DNA of 64,000 nucleotides from Bacteroidia bacterium (GTDB lineage Bacteria; Bacteroidota; Bacteroidia; B-17B0; Aurantibacillaceae): NCBI GenBank assembly GCA_022841465.1, contig JALHRL010000002.1, positions 215,793 to 279,792 of the forward strand, read 5' to 3'. Shown piece by piece: positions 53,959 to 62,291 of this stretch (position 1 is its first letter; each line of letters starts with the position of its first letter). The notes under the pieces were generated by a model. It saw only the letters and a program-made list of their open reading frames with translations, ran no database searches and was not told where the DNA came from. The position numbers and the translations under genes were made by a program.

Positions 53959-53989
53959 TTTGCGTTGTTTTAAAAAATAGTGATATTTG
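53959..53989 (+). promoter_or_regulatory. Candidate promoter of the asd leader
   Basis: TTTG (53959-53962), 19 bp, then GATATTTG (53982-53989), one base from TAnnTTTG. Placed this far upstream, it makes a ~130-nt leader that contains two stem-loops. Confidence 0.45.
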
Positions 53990-54005
53990 GCGCCATGAAT
54001 ATTAA

Positions 54006-54057
54006 AAAAATAAAATGTGCTAAACCTTCCTTCAGTTAGGAAAGGCATTTTATTTTT
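54006..54057 (+). promoter_or_regulatory. Long AT-rich stem-loop in the asd leader
   Basis: A 12-bp perfect outer stem (AAAAATAAAATG / CATTTTATTTTT) encloses the inner hairpin CCTTCCT/AGGAAAGG (one bulge, 6-nt loop). Its 3' half, GAAAGGC, can instead pair with GCCTTTC of the following terminator stem. Confidence 0.55.
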
Positions 54058-54071
54058 ATAAAATAAGGCGG

Positions 54072-54099
54072 GCCTTTCTGTAAAAGAGAGGCTTTTTTA
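54072..54099 (+). terminator. Terminator-like hairpin just upstream of asd
   Basis: Stem GCCTTTCT/AGAGAGGC (one G-T pair), 5-nt loop, then TTTTTT. It lies 30 bp before the asd start on the coding strand, with no gene between it and the candidate promoter, so it can only act on asd transcription itself. Confidence 0.65.
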
Positions 54100-54128
54100 T
54101 TGATGTAAAAACTTAAAAGAAATAAAAT

Positions 54129-55130
54129 ATGAAAGTTGCAGTAGTAGGTGCCACAGGCTTAGTAGGCACAAAAATGTTACAAGTGTTAGCCGAAAGAAAT
54201 TTTCCGGTAACAGAATTAATTCCGGTTGCCTCAGAGCGTTCGGTAGGTAAAGAAATTGAGTTTAAAGGAAAAAAATACAAAGTACACTCTATGTTAGATG
54301 CCATTGCTGCAAAACCTCAGATAGCACTTTTTTCTGCAGGTGGAAGTACATCATTAGAATGGGCTCCAAAATTTGCGGAAGTTGGAACCGTAGTTATTGA
54401 TAACTCATCGGCATGGAGAATGGATCCCACAAAAAAATTAGTAGTGCCCGAAGTAAACGCAAAGGTATTAACGGCCAACGATAAAATTATTGCAAACCCT
54501 AATTGTTCTACCATACAAATGGTGGTGGCCTTGCAACCTTTGCACAAAGCATATAAAATTAAACGCGTTGTTGTATCTACTTACCAAAGTGTTACCGGCA
54601 CCGGCGTAAAAGCGGTTAACCAATTAATGAACGAGCGCAAGAACAATGGTAAAAGCGATGAAATGGCTTACAAATATCAAATAGATTTAAATGTAATTCC
54701 TCAAATAGATGTTTTTTTAGACAACGGGTATACCAAAGAAGAAATGAAAATGGTAAACGAAACTAAAAAAATTATGGGCGATGATGCTATTCGCCTTACC
54801 GCTACAACCGTTCGTATACCAGTAATGGGCGGCCATAGCGAAAGTGTAAACATTGAGTTTGAAAATGATTTTGATGTGAATGAGGTGATGAATTTGCTTC
54901 GCAACACAAAAGGAATTGTTGTAGAAGACGATCTTAAAAATCAAATTTACCCAATGCCAATGAATGCGCATGAAAAAGACGAAGTGTTTGTTGGAAGAAT
55001 TCGCAGAGATGAATCGCAGCCAAAAACATTAAATATGTGGATTGTTGCCGATAACCTACGCAAAGGGGCTGCTACCAATGCCGTTCAAATTGCGGAATAC
55101 TTAATGGCGAATGAGGTAATTACTTTTTAA
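54129..55130 (+). CDS. asd: Aspartate-semialdehyde dehydrogenase
   Basis: 333 residues. NADP site VVGATGLVGTKMLQVL, active-site Cys in NPNCSTIQM (about residue 127), then STYQSVTGTGVKA and GGHSESVNIEF. It reduces aspartyl phosphate to the semialdehyde, the branch point to Lys/DAP, Thr and Met. The stop codon is immediately followed by an inverted-repeat arm framing the next gene. Confidence 0.97.
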   Translation: MKVAVVGATGLVGTKMLQVLAERNFPVTELIPVASERSVGKEIEFKGKKYKVHSMLDAIAAKPQIALFSAGGSTSLEWAPKFAEVGTVVIDNSSAWRMDPTKKLVVPEVNAKVLTANDKIIANPNCSTIQMVVALQPLHKAYKIKRVVVSTYQSVTGTGVKAVNQLMNERKNNGKSDEMAYKYQIDLNVIPQIDVFLDNGYTKEEMKMVNETKKIMGDDAIRLTATTVRIPVMGGHSESVNIEFENDFDVNEVMNLLRNTKGIVVEDDLKNQIYPMPMNAHEKDEVFVGRIRRDESQPKTLNMWIVADNLRKGAATNAVQIAEYLMANEVITF

Positions 55131-55151
55131 AACCACATAGGTTGCATAGAA
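55131..55151. repeat. Left inverted-repeat arm of the GxxExxY element
   Basis: AACCACATAG then GTTG then CATAGAA. It starts at the first base after the asd TAA. The first 10 bases are a perfect inverted match to 55585-55594, and CATAGA matches inward after a 3-4 nt interruption. Confidence 0.75.
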
Positions 55152-55582
55152 TAAGTTGGGTGGAAAAAATCAGTAAAAAATATTTAGATGATTTAACTTA
55201 TGAAGTTGTAGGAGCTGCAATTGAAGTTCATAAAACAATGGGACGGGGCTTGCTTGAAAATGTTTATCACCATTGTATGATTGAAGAATTAAAAGATAGA
55301 AAAATAAATTTTTCCACAGAGATGAAAATCCCGGTGTTATATAAAAACAAACAGTTAAACGTTGATTTTAGATGTGATTTATTTATTGAAAACTGTATGG
55401 TTGTTGAATTAAAAGCAACTAATGAAATGCATCCTGTTTTTGAAGCGCAGCTTCTTACCTATATGAATCTTTTAAAAGCACCTAAAGGCGTTTTAATAAA
55501 CTTTAATTGCACTAATATTTTTAAAGAGGGTCAAAAAACATTTGTAAATGATCTTTTTAAGAAGCTGCCTGAAAATCTATGA
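55142..55582 (+). CDS. GxxExxY protein (PD-(D/E)XK-like)
   Basis: Up to 146 residues. The family signature is GRGLLENVYHHC (G-x-x-E-x-x-Y), with DFRCDLFIENCMVVELKA supplying the PD-(D/E)XK-like Asp and Glu-x-Lys. The family is assigned to the nuclease superfamily but its function is unknown. Start uncertain: TTG at 55142 lies in the left repeat arm; GTG at 55160 is an alternative. The TGA stop lies inside the right repeat arm. Confidence 0.85.
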   Translation: MHRISWVEKISKKYLDDLTYEVVGAAIEVHKTMGRGLLENVYHHCMIEELKDRKINFSTEMKIPVLYKNKQLNVDFRCDLFIENCMVVELKATNEMHPVFEAQLLTYMNLLKAPKGVLINFNCTNIFKEGQKTFVNDLFKKLPENL

Positions 55583-55594
55583 TTCTATGTGGTT
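55574..55594. repeat. Right inverted-repeat arm of the GxxExxY element
   Basis: TCTATG-ATT-CTATGTGGTT, the reverse complement of the left arm with 16 matching positions and a 3-nt/4-nt interruption. It overlaps the last codon and stop of the GxxExxY gene. Confidence 0.75.
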
Positions 55595-55651
55595 GAAAAT
55601 ATTTTATTAAAACTTTACTATTAAACTCAATTTTAATTATAAATTTAAGTT

Positions 55652-56173
55652 ATGCTAACACTACCCTTTAATTTTAAAAAGTGGATTGAGGAAAACCGCG
55701 ATTTATTAAAACCTCCCGTAAATAACAAAGTAGTTTATAAAGACGCTGAATTTATTGTGATGGTTGTTGGCGGGCCTAACTCCCGTAAAGATTATCACTA
55801 CAACGAAAGCGAAGAATTTTTTTATCAGTTAGAAGGTGATATAATTGTGCAAATACAGGTTGATGGAAAAATGCAAGAAGTTCCTATTAAAGAAGGAGAC
55901 ATTTTTTTACTGCCTCCAAAAATTCCGCACAACCCACGTCGCTTTAACAACACCATTGGTTTGGTTATTGAACGCAAAAGAAAAGATACAGAGAAAGATG
56001 GTTTACTTTGGTTTTGCGAAAAGTGTAACAACAAATTACACGAAGTATATTTTAAATTAGAAAATATTCAAACACAATTTCAGGAAGAATTTAAAAAGTA
56101 CTACAACAATAAAGATTTGTGTACTTGTAAAAAATGCGGTTATGTTATGGAACCGCCTCCTACTATAGCTTAG
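55652..56173 (+). CDS. nbaC: 3-hydroxyanthranilate 3,4-dioxygenase
   Basis: 173 residues, cupin fold. Iron ligands in DYHYNESEEFFYQLEGD (His and Glu) and LPPKIPHNPRR (His). The C-terminal CEKCNN...CTCKKCGY supplies the rubredoxin-like zinc or iron site of the bacterial enzyme. It opens the ring of 3-hydroxyanthranilate in tryptophan degradation or quinolinate (NAD) synthesis. A terminator follows. Confidence 0.95.
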   Translation: MLTLPFNFKKWIEENRDLLKPPVNNKVVYKDAEFIVMVVGGPNSRKDYHYNESEEFFYQLEGDIIVQIQVDGKMQEVPIKEGDIFLLPPKIPHNPRRFNNTIGLVIERKRKDTEKDGLLWFCEKCNNKLHEVYFKLENIQTQFQEEFKKYYNNKDLCTCKKCGYVMEPPPTIA

Positions 56174-56183
56174 TTAAAATTTA

Positions 56184-56211
56184 AAGCCTTTCTGAACGGA
56201 AGGTTTTTTTA
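56184..56211 (+). terminator. Intrinsic terminator after the dioxygenase gene
   Basis: Stem CCTTTC/GGAAGG (one T-G pair), 5-nt loop TGAAC, then TTTTTTT. Confidence 0.8.
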
Positions 56212-56229
56212 TTCACTAAAAAATATTCT

Positions 56230-56627
56230 ATGAACTTAAGAATTAATTCATTAACCGAATACCAACAAGCGTATCAAAAAAGTGTAGAGCAACCTGAACA
56301 ATTTTGGGCCAGTGTGGCAGAAAATTTTACCTGGCATAAAAAATGGGATAAAGTTTTAGAGTGGAGTTTTAACCTATGTAAAACCGAGTGGTTTAAAGGC
56401 GCGCAATTAAATATAACTGAAAATTGTATTGACCGACACTTGCCATAAAAAGCGAATGATATTGCATTTATTTGAGAATCGAATTTTGAAGGTACCCCCG
56501 ATTGTCGAATTACATATCAGCAATTGCACGATGTGGTTTGCCGCTTTGCAAACACACTAAAACAAAAATTACTTTTAATAGCGATAAAGATATTTGGTGG
56601 CATAAAGTTGTTCCACTTCCTACATAA
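56230..56627 (+). pseudogene. Decayed partial duplicate of acs
   Basis: The reading frame matches the N-terminal ~114 residues of the intact acs at 58791 (SVEQPE.FW, ENFTWHKKWDKVLEW, KTEWFKGAQLNITENCIDRHLP), then is broken: CAC to TAA at 56446-56448 and TGG to TGA shortly after. After the TYQQLHD/NTLK region it jumps about 100 codons to a stretch like NIYFNETRDVWWHKEVP (here FNSDKDIWWHKVVP), then a stop. No functional product is likely. The high DNA identity points to a recent duplication. Confidence 0.92.
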
Positions 56628-56649
56628 CTAGTTATTTGAAATTTATCCC

Positions 56650-56657
56650 TAAATTTG
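56650..56657 (+). promoter_or_regulatory. -7 promoter element for the glycine-rich T9SS protein
   Basis: TAAATTTG matches TAnnTTTG, 18 bp before the ATG at 56676. No clear -33 element. Confidence 0.5.
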
Positions 56658-56675
56658 ATTTTTAAAATAGAATAT

Positions 56676-58688
56676 ATGAAGTTAAAACTTACTCGAATTT
56701 TTATTGTAACCCTTTGTTTTGTGTTCAACGAATCACAATCTCAATCTTGCTTTACTGTAACATGCCCATCTAGCTTTACTGCTGCAGCTACAAGCTCTTC
56801 ATGCACTGCCTTAGTTAATTATTCAAACCCTATAGTAGTAAATAGTTGTACTGCATCTGTTGTTTCTCAAACTTTTAATTTTACGGGATCAACTCAAACC
56901 TTTGTGGTGCCATCAGGAGTTTCATCACTAACAATTGAAACTTGGGGCGCACAAGGAGGTGCTAACTGGGTTAGTAATACAAATTACGGCGGATACAATA
57001 AGGGTACTTTTACAGTTACACCTACTCAAACACTCCAAATTAATGCAGGTGGTCAGCCAACTACAACTGCCGGAGGTTTTAATGGTGGTGGTTCTGGAGA
57101 TGCTGCGGGTAAAGGAGGTGGTGGTGCTACAGACGTAAGAGTTTCACCTTACTCGTTAAATGATAGAATTATCGTTTCTGGTGGAGGTGGTGGCGCCGGA
57201 TATTGGAGTTCTTTGCACGTTGTTGGCGGAGTTGGAGGCGGTGCTAATGGAGGAGATGGATATAGAGCTCCTGATTATGCTACTAACCCGGGAGGATTAG
57301 GTGCTACAACTACAACTGTAGGTTTAAACGGCACATGTAGTTCACTTTATAATACAACTATGGCCGGTTCCTTTGGATTAGGTGGTAACTCAGGCAGTAC
57401 TTGTGGTTGCGAGGGCTACGGCGGTGGCGGAGGTTGGTTCGGTGGCGCAGCAAGCGGAAATTGCCGCGGTGGCGGTGGTGGAAGCGGTTATGTTTTACCC
57501 AGCGCAACAGCTACTTCTTTTTCAAATGGCGTAACAGTTGGGCATGGTAAAGTAATTATTACTTATTCTGCAAGTGCAGTTACTTTTACCAGCTCTTTAG
57601 CTAGCGGTTTAGCAAGTGGTAGCCAATTTCCTTTAGGTTTAACCGTACAAACATTTACAGTTTTAGCCAGTAATAGTCAAACGGATGCCTGTTCTTTTTC
57701 TGTAACCGTTTTAGATGTTACTTCACCAACAATAGTTTGTCCAACTAATACAACAGTTTGTAGCTTTGCTTCAATAACATTAAGTAACTTGGCTCCAATA
57801 AATGTAGCGGATAATTGTAGCAGTTTACCTGGAGTTACCTATTCGCTAAGTGGTGCAACAAGCGGTTCAAATACCGGCAGTGCGAATACAAACTATAATC
57901 TAGGTATAACAAATGTTTTATATCGCGCAACAGATGCAGCCGGAAATTCTGGAACTTGTTCCTTTACTGTAACTGTAAATGCAAATCCTACCATTACAGC
58001 TATTAGTAATCAAACACTTTGTTTAGGCAATAACTTCACACTTACACCATCCGGTGGCACTTCATACACGGTAGCACAAGGTCTTTCATTACCGGCATCA
58101 TTTACTAATTCAATTGTTATTACACCAACAGCTGGTCTTAGTATTTACACGGTTACGGGAACAAATTCATTAAGTTGTAGTGGATCAAACACACTTTCTA
58201 CCTTGGTTAATCCAAACCCTAATGTAACGGCAGTTACGTCTGCAACAAACTTTATTTGTATTGGGCAAAGCGCAACCTTAAGCGCAACAGGCGCACAAAC
58301 GTATACCTGGTCGCCGGCCATACCAATGTCGGGTGTTATATCACCAAGCACTACAACATCTTACACGGTTGTTGGCCAAGATGCCAATGGTTGTCAAAAC
58401 ACCGCGGTTGTGACACAAAGTGTAGATGCGTGTGCGGGAATAAGTAAAAACAAAAATTCAAATGCAATTATTTTAATTTATCCGAACCCTCACAATGGTG
58501 TATTCACTCTTGAATTAATTCAAAATGCGGAAATTATAATTTACAGCAGTCTTGGTCAAGTTGTTTTTCAGCAAAAATTAAATGCCGGGCAAACACAAGT
58601 TGATCTGAAAGAATTTGCTAACGGTATATACGTACTTAAAGTAAAAGATGGTGAGGCTTCTCAAAACCACCGCTTGATCAAGAACTAA
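56676..58688 (+). CDS. Secreted glycine-rich protein with HYR-like repeats and T9SS sorting domain
   Basis: 670 residues from the ATG at 56676; the ORF-track TTG overlaps the -7 box. Signal peptide (MKLKLTRIFIVTLCFVFNES), a short Cys-rich lead, then a glycine-rich domain (about 90-300) with GGGGGAGYW and GGGGGSGYVLP, as in ALK/LTK-type glycine-rich modules. HYR-like segments follow (SVTVLDVTSPTIVCPTNTTV), then Ig-like repeats and a type A T9SS tail (IYPNPHNGVFTLEL). The gene lies between the acs remnant and intact acs. Confidence 0.85.
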   Translation: MKLKLTRIFIVTLCFVFNESQSQSCFTVTCPSSFTAAATSSSCTALVNYSNPIVVNSCTASVVSQTFNFTGSTQTFVVPSGVSSLTIETWGAQGGANWVSNTNYGGYNKGTFTVTPTQTLQINAGGQPTTTAGGFNGGGSGDAAGKGGGGATDVRVSPYSLNDRIIVSGGGGGAGYWSSLHVVGGVGGGANGGDGYRAPDYATNPGGLGATTTTVGLNGTCSSLYNTTMAGSFGLGGNSGSTCGCEGYGGGGGWFGGAASGNCRGGGGGSGYVLPSATATSFSNGVTVGHGKVIITYSASAVTFTSSLASGLASGSQFPLGLTVQTFTVLASNSQTDACSFSVTVLDVTSPTIVCPTNTTVCSFASITLSNLAPINVADNCSSLPGVTYSLSGATSGSNTGSANTNYNLGITNVLYRATDAAGNSGTCSFTVTVNANPTITAISNQTLCLGNNFTLTPSGGTSYTVAQGLSLPASFTNSIVITPTAGLSIYTVTGTNSLSCSGSNTLSTLVNPNPNVTAVTSATNFICIGQSATLSATGAQTYTWSPAIPMSGVISPSTTTSYTVVGQDANGCQNTAVVTQSVDACAGISKNKNSNAIILIYPNPHNGVFTLELIQNAEIIIYSSLGQVVFQQKLNAGQTQVDLKEFANGIYVLKVKDGEASQNHRLIKN

Positions 58689-58715
58689 AACCTAATCATA
58701 AACATAAGAACAATC

Positions 58716-58744
58716 AGCCTCCCTATTGGAGGCTTTGTTTTTTA
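58716..58744 (+). terminator. Intrinsic terminator after the glycine-rich gene
   Basis: Perfect 7-bp stem AGCCTCC/GGAGGCT, loop CTATT, followed by TTGTTTTTTAATT. Confidence 0.88.
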
Positions 58745-58790
58745 ATTCCATTTTAAAGCAATAAATTTAAATGATTCAAAATTTGAGATA

Positions 58791-60695
58791 ATGGGTAAGA
58801 GTTTTTTTAAAATAGATTCGTTAAGTGCTTACCAAGAAGGCTACAAGAAAAGTGTAGAACAACCCGAAGTTTTTTGGAATGATATTGCCGAAAATTTTAC
58901 CTGGCATAAAAAATGGGATAAAGTTTTAGAGTGGAATTTTAATCCGTATAAAACCGAATGGTTTAAAGGCGCGCAATTAAATATAACAGAAAATTGTATC
59001 GACAGGCATTTACCACACAAAGCAAATGATGTTGCATTTATTTGGGAGCCCAATAAAGATGGAGCTGCCGCTAAAACCATTACCTATCAACAGCTACACG
59101 ATGAAGTGTGCAAGGTTGCCAACACTTTAAAAAAACTGGGCGCAAAAAAAGGAGATAGAATTTGTATTTACTTGCCCATGATTCCGGAAGCTGTTTTTGC
59201 TATGTTGGCCTGCGCGCGCATTGGCGCTGTGCACTCTGTAGTTTTTGCGGGTTTTTCTGCAGCATCTTTAGCCGGCCGTATACAAGATTGCGATTGTAAT
59301 ATGGTGATTACTTCCGATGGATCATTTAGAGGTGATAAAACCATTAACTTAAAAAACGTTGTTGATGAAGCACTACTTACCTGCCCTTCTGTAAAAAATG
59401 TTTTGGTATACAAACATACCGGCACTAATATTTATTTTAACGAAACGCGTGATGTGTGGTGGCACAAAGAAGTTCCGAATGCTTCCCCTATTTGCAAAGC
59501 AGAAAGTGTAAGCAGCGAAGATTTACTTTTTATTTTATATACCTCTGGCTCTACCGGAAAACCAAAAGGAGTAGTGCATACCTGTGGAGGATATATGGTG
59601 TATACCGCTTACACCTTTGAAAATGTTTTTCAGTACAACAAAGGCGATGTGTATTGGTGCACGGCCGATGTGGGCTGGATTACAGGACACTCTTATATTA
59701 CTTACGGCCCCTTGTTGTGTGGTGCTACCTCTGTAATTTTTGAAGGAGTACCCACTTACCCCGATGCCGGAAGATTTTGGAAAGTAATTGATAAATTTAA
59801 AGTAACACATTTTTATACTGCGCCCACTGCCATTCGTGCATTAGAAGCAGCAGGTTTAGATTTTGTAAAACCGTATCAGTTAAATTCATTAAAAGTATTA
59901 GGCAGTGTTGGCGAACCTATTAACGAAGAAGCCTGGCACTGGTATAATAAAAACATTGGAAAAGAAAATTGCCCCATTGTTGATACCTGGTGGCAAACCG
60001 AAACAGGAGGAATTTTAATTTCGCCATTGGCAGGTATTACTAAAACAAAACCAAGTTATGCCACTTTGCCTTTACCCGGAGTACAACCTTTATTGGTAGA
60101 TGAAAAAGGAAATGAAATTACAGGAAACAATGTAGAAGGAAATTTGTGCATTAAATTTCCGTGGCCAAGTATTATACGCACCACTTATGGCGACCACGAA
60201 CGTTGCCAACAAACTTATTTTAGTACTTACAAAAATTTATATTTTACAGGAGATGGTTGCAAACGCGATGAGAATGGGTATTATAGAATAACAGGAAGAG
60301 TAGATGATGTAATAAATGTAAGCGGACACCGCATTGGCACTGCAGAAGTAGAGAGCGCCATTAACGCGCATGCCGATGTGGTTGAAAGTGCTGTGGTAGG
60401 TTACCCGCACGATATAAAAGGACAGGGAATTTACGCTTATGTAATTGCACCCGGAACAAAAAAGAACAACGATGAATTGCGCAAAGAAATAATTGCCGAA
60501 GTAAATAAAATAATTGGCCCTATAGCCAAGCCTGATAAAATTCAAATAGTAAGTGGTTTACCTAAAACACGCAGCGGAAAAATTATGCGCAGAATTTTAC
60601 GCAAAGTTGCCGAAGGTGATGTGAGTAATTTGGGAGACACCAGTACCTTGTTAGACCCCGGCGTGGTTGAAGAAATTAAAAACGGCAGGGTTTAA
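58791..60695 (+). CDS. acs: Acetyl-coenzyme A synthetase
   Basis: 634 residues, full length. AMP-binding motif LYTSGSTGKPKGVVHT, DTWWQTETGG, hinge region TGDGCKRDENGYY and the C-terminal lysine that is acetylated in homologues within PKTRSGKIMRR. Converts acetate, ATP and CoA to acetyl-CoA. The upstream acs remnant is a partial copy of this gene. Confidence 0.97.
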   Translation: MGKSFFKIDSLSAYQEGYKKSVEQPEVFWNDIAENFTWHKKWDKVLEWNFNPYKTEWFKGAQLNITENCIDRHLPHKANDVAFIWEPNKDGAAAKTITYQQLHDEVCKVANTLKKLGAKKGDRICIYLPMIPEAVFAMLACARIGAVHSVVFAGFSAASLAGRIQDCDCNMVITSDGSFRGDKTINLKNVVDEALLTCPSVKNVLVYKHTGTNIYFNETRDVWWHKEVPNASPICKAESVSSEDLLFILYTSGSTGKPKGVVHTCGGYMVYTAYTFENVFQYNKGDVYWCTADVGWITGHSYITYGPLLCGATSVIFEGVPTYPDAGRFWKVIDKFKVTHFYTAPTAIRALEAAGLDFVKPYQLNSLKVLGSVGEPINEEAWHWYNKNIGKENCPIVDTWWQTETGGILISPLAGITKTKPSYATLPLPGVQPLLVDEKGNEITGNNVEGNLCIKFPWPSIIRTTYGDHERCQQTYFSTYKNLYFTGDGCKRDENGYYRITGRVDDVINVSGHRIGTAEVESAINAHADVVESAVVGYPHDIKGQGIYAYVIAPGTKKNNDELRKEIIAEVNKIIGPIAKPDKIQIVSGLPKTRSGKIMRRILRKVAEGDVSNLGDTSTLLDPGVVEEIKNGRV

Positions 60696-60756
60696 CTTTT
60701 TTACATTCTACAAATTGTAGCAATCAATTTTATTTTTCTGTTGTAACCTTTGTTGC

Positions 60757-61932
60757 ATGGAAAGCAAGAATTGTATTATAGTTGAACAGAAAATTCACAA
60801 CGGAGAAAAGCGCTATTTTTTTATTTACGCATATAATTTAGATGCCAATATTGTAATAAAAGGCATTAATGATGCAAAGTACAGCGCTACACATAAAGCC
60901 TGGCATATTCCTTCAGATAAAGTTTTACTAAAAGAAGTTTACTTAAAATTGAAAAGCAAATTTGAATTTGATTTTAGTGCTGTTAAAAAAGAACAAGAAA
61001 ATACTGAATGGAATGCTCCCGTTTTAATTACAGAAACAAAATATGTAAGGGGCTTAACTAAAAAGCAAAACGTAAGTTTAGCTTCCTTAAGTATGGAAGC
61101 CGAAAACAAAGTTGAGCAATTTAAAAAGTGGATGTTGAGCAAGCGTTACAGCACCAGCACCATTGGCACATATATTGAAAGTTTGCGTGTGTTTTTAAAA
61201 TATTATCATTTTAAAAAAATAGATGAAATAGATAATACCGATTTAATAAATTTTAATACATATTATATTTTAGAACAAGGTTTATCTCCTTCTTTTCAAA
61301 ACCAAATAATAAACGGCGTAAAATTATTTTTCAGAAGTATGGAAAATAAAAAATTAGATGTGGAAATGATTTACAGACCTCGACGTGAAAAAATATTACC
61401 CAACGTTTTAAGTAAAGAGGAAGTGAAATGCATTTTAAACTCGTTAAACAACATAAAGCACAAAACCATGTTGAGTTTAATTTACAGTTGTGGATTAAGG
61501 TGTGGCGAATTATTAAAATTAAAACCCGGCGATATAGATTCGAAAAGAGGTTTAATATTAGTTAAACAGGCAAAGGGAAGAAAAGACAGAATTGTTCCTT
61601 TAAGTAATAAAATTTTAGAAATGCTAAGGCAATATTGGATGGTACACGAGCCGAAAAATTATTTGTTTGAAGGGCAAAAAAGTGGAGAGATGTATGATGT
61701 GCGAAGTTTGCAACAGGTGTTAAAGCAAGCGGTTAATAAAGCCGGAATAAAAAAACCGGTAACGCTGCATTGGTTAAGGCACAGTTATGCCACGCATTTG
61801 TTAGAGAATGGAACTGATTTAAGATACATACAAGAAATTTTGGGTCATAGCCGCAGCACCACCACCGAAATTTATACACACGTAAGCACAAAGGGAATAC
61901 AAAATGTGGTGAGTCCGTTTGATAATTTATGA
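60757..61932 (+). CDS. Tyrosine recombinase (XerC/D-like) with N-terminal extension
   Basis: 391 residues. An extra N-terminal ~100 residues precede a SAM-like core-binding domain (about 115-195) and the catalytic domain. The catalytic set is complete: R248 (SCGLRCGELL), K in AKGRKDR, H338-x-x-R341 (HWLRHS), H364 (LGHS) and Y373 (IYTHV). I do not see the extra helix that marks integron IntI. It lies just upstream of a HigBA module and a cassette-like segment. A perfect inverted repeat CTACAA-A-TTGTAG lies about 50 bp upstream. Confidence 0.9.
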   Translation: MESKNCIIVEQKIHNGEKRYFFIYAYNLDANIVIKGINDAKYSATHKAWHIPSDKVLLKEVYLKLKSKFEFDFSAVKKEQENTEWNAPVLITETKYVRGLTKKQNVSLASLSMEAENKVEQFKKWMLSKRYSTSTIGTYIESLRVFLKYYHFKKIDEIDNTDLINFNTYYILEQGLSPSFQNQIINGVKLFFRSMENKKLDVEMIYRPRREKILPNVLSKEEVKCILNSLNNIKHKTMLSLIYSCGLRCGELLKLKPGDIDSKRGLILVKQAKGRKDRIVPLSNKILEMLRQYWMVHEPKNYLFEGQKSGEMYDVRSLQQVLKQAVNKAGIKKPVTLHWLRHSYATHLLENGTDLRYIQEILGHSRSTTTEIYTHVSTKGIQNVVSPFDNL

Positions 61933-61959
61933 GGGTGAGAAAAAATAATGTTAAATCCT

Positions 61960-61976
61960 GTTCCCATTTCGGGAAC
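61960..61976. promoter_or_regulatory. Operator-like inverted repeat upstream of higB
   Basis: GTTCCC-ATTTC-GGGAAC, 6-bp arms, ending 6 bp before the -7 box. This is where an antitoxin-binding autoregulatory operator is expected; similar TTCCC/GGGAA repeats precede other HigBA modules as far as I recall. Confidence 0.6.
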
Positions 61977-61982
61977 TTTTAT

Positions 61983-61990
61983 TATATTTG
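61983..61990 (+). promoter_or_regulatory. -7 promoter element for higBA
   Basis: TATATTTG matches TAnnTTTG. It ends only 4 bp before the GTG start of higB, so the transcript would be leaderless or nearly so. Confidence 0.65.
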
Positions 61991-61994
61991 AATA

Positions 61995-62288
61995 GTGAGA
62001 ATTATAGCAAAGAGCACTTTAAAGGCATTTTGGATGAAGCATAAGGACTGTGAGCAGCAATTAAAATCGTGGTACAAAGAAGTTGCGGAAGCAGATTGGA
62101 GTGGGCCGAAAGATATAAAGAAAGATTATCCTTCGGCAAGTTTTTTAGTGAATAACCGAGTGGTATTTAATATTAAAGGGAACCATTATCGGTTGATTGT
62201 TAAAATAAATTACGCATACAAAATTGTATGGATAAGGTTTATGGCTACACACGCGCAATATGATAAAATTAACGCAAACACAATATAA
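61995..62288 (+). CDS. higB: HigB-family mRNA-interferase toxin
   Basis: 97 residues, GTG start. RelE/HigB fold with NNRVVFNIKGNHYRLIVKINYAYKIVWIRFMATHAQYDKI, which carries the basic and His residues of the family active site. HigB cleaves mRNA on the ribosome. Homologues begin at the equivalent MRIIAK, supporting the GTG start despite the very short leader. Followed 3 bp later by the antitoxin. Confidence 0.9.
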   Translation: MRIIAKSTLKAFWMKHKDCEQQLKSWYKEVAEADWSGPKDIKKDYPSASFLVNNRVVFNIKGNHYRLIVKINYAYKIVWIRFMATHAQYDKINANTI

Positions 62289-62291
62289 ACG

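Noticed and set aside
60757-61932. Recombinase as a canonical integron integrase IntI
   Set aside because: The extra helix region of IntI is not visible and the N-terminal extension is unlike IntI; kept as XerC/D-like.
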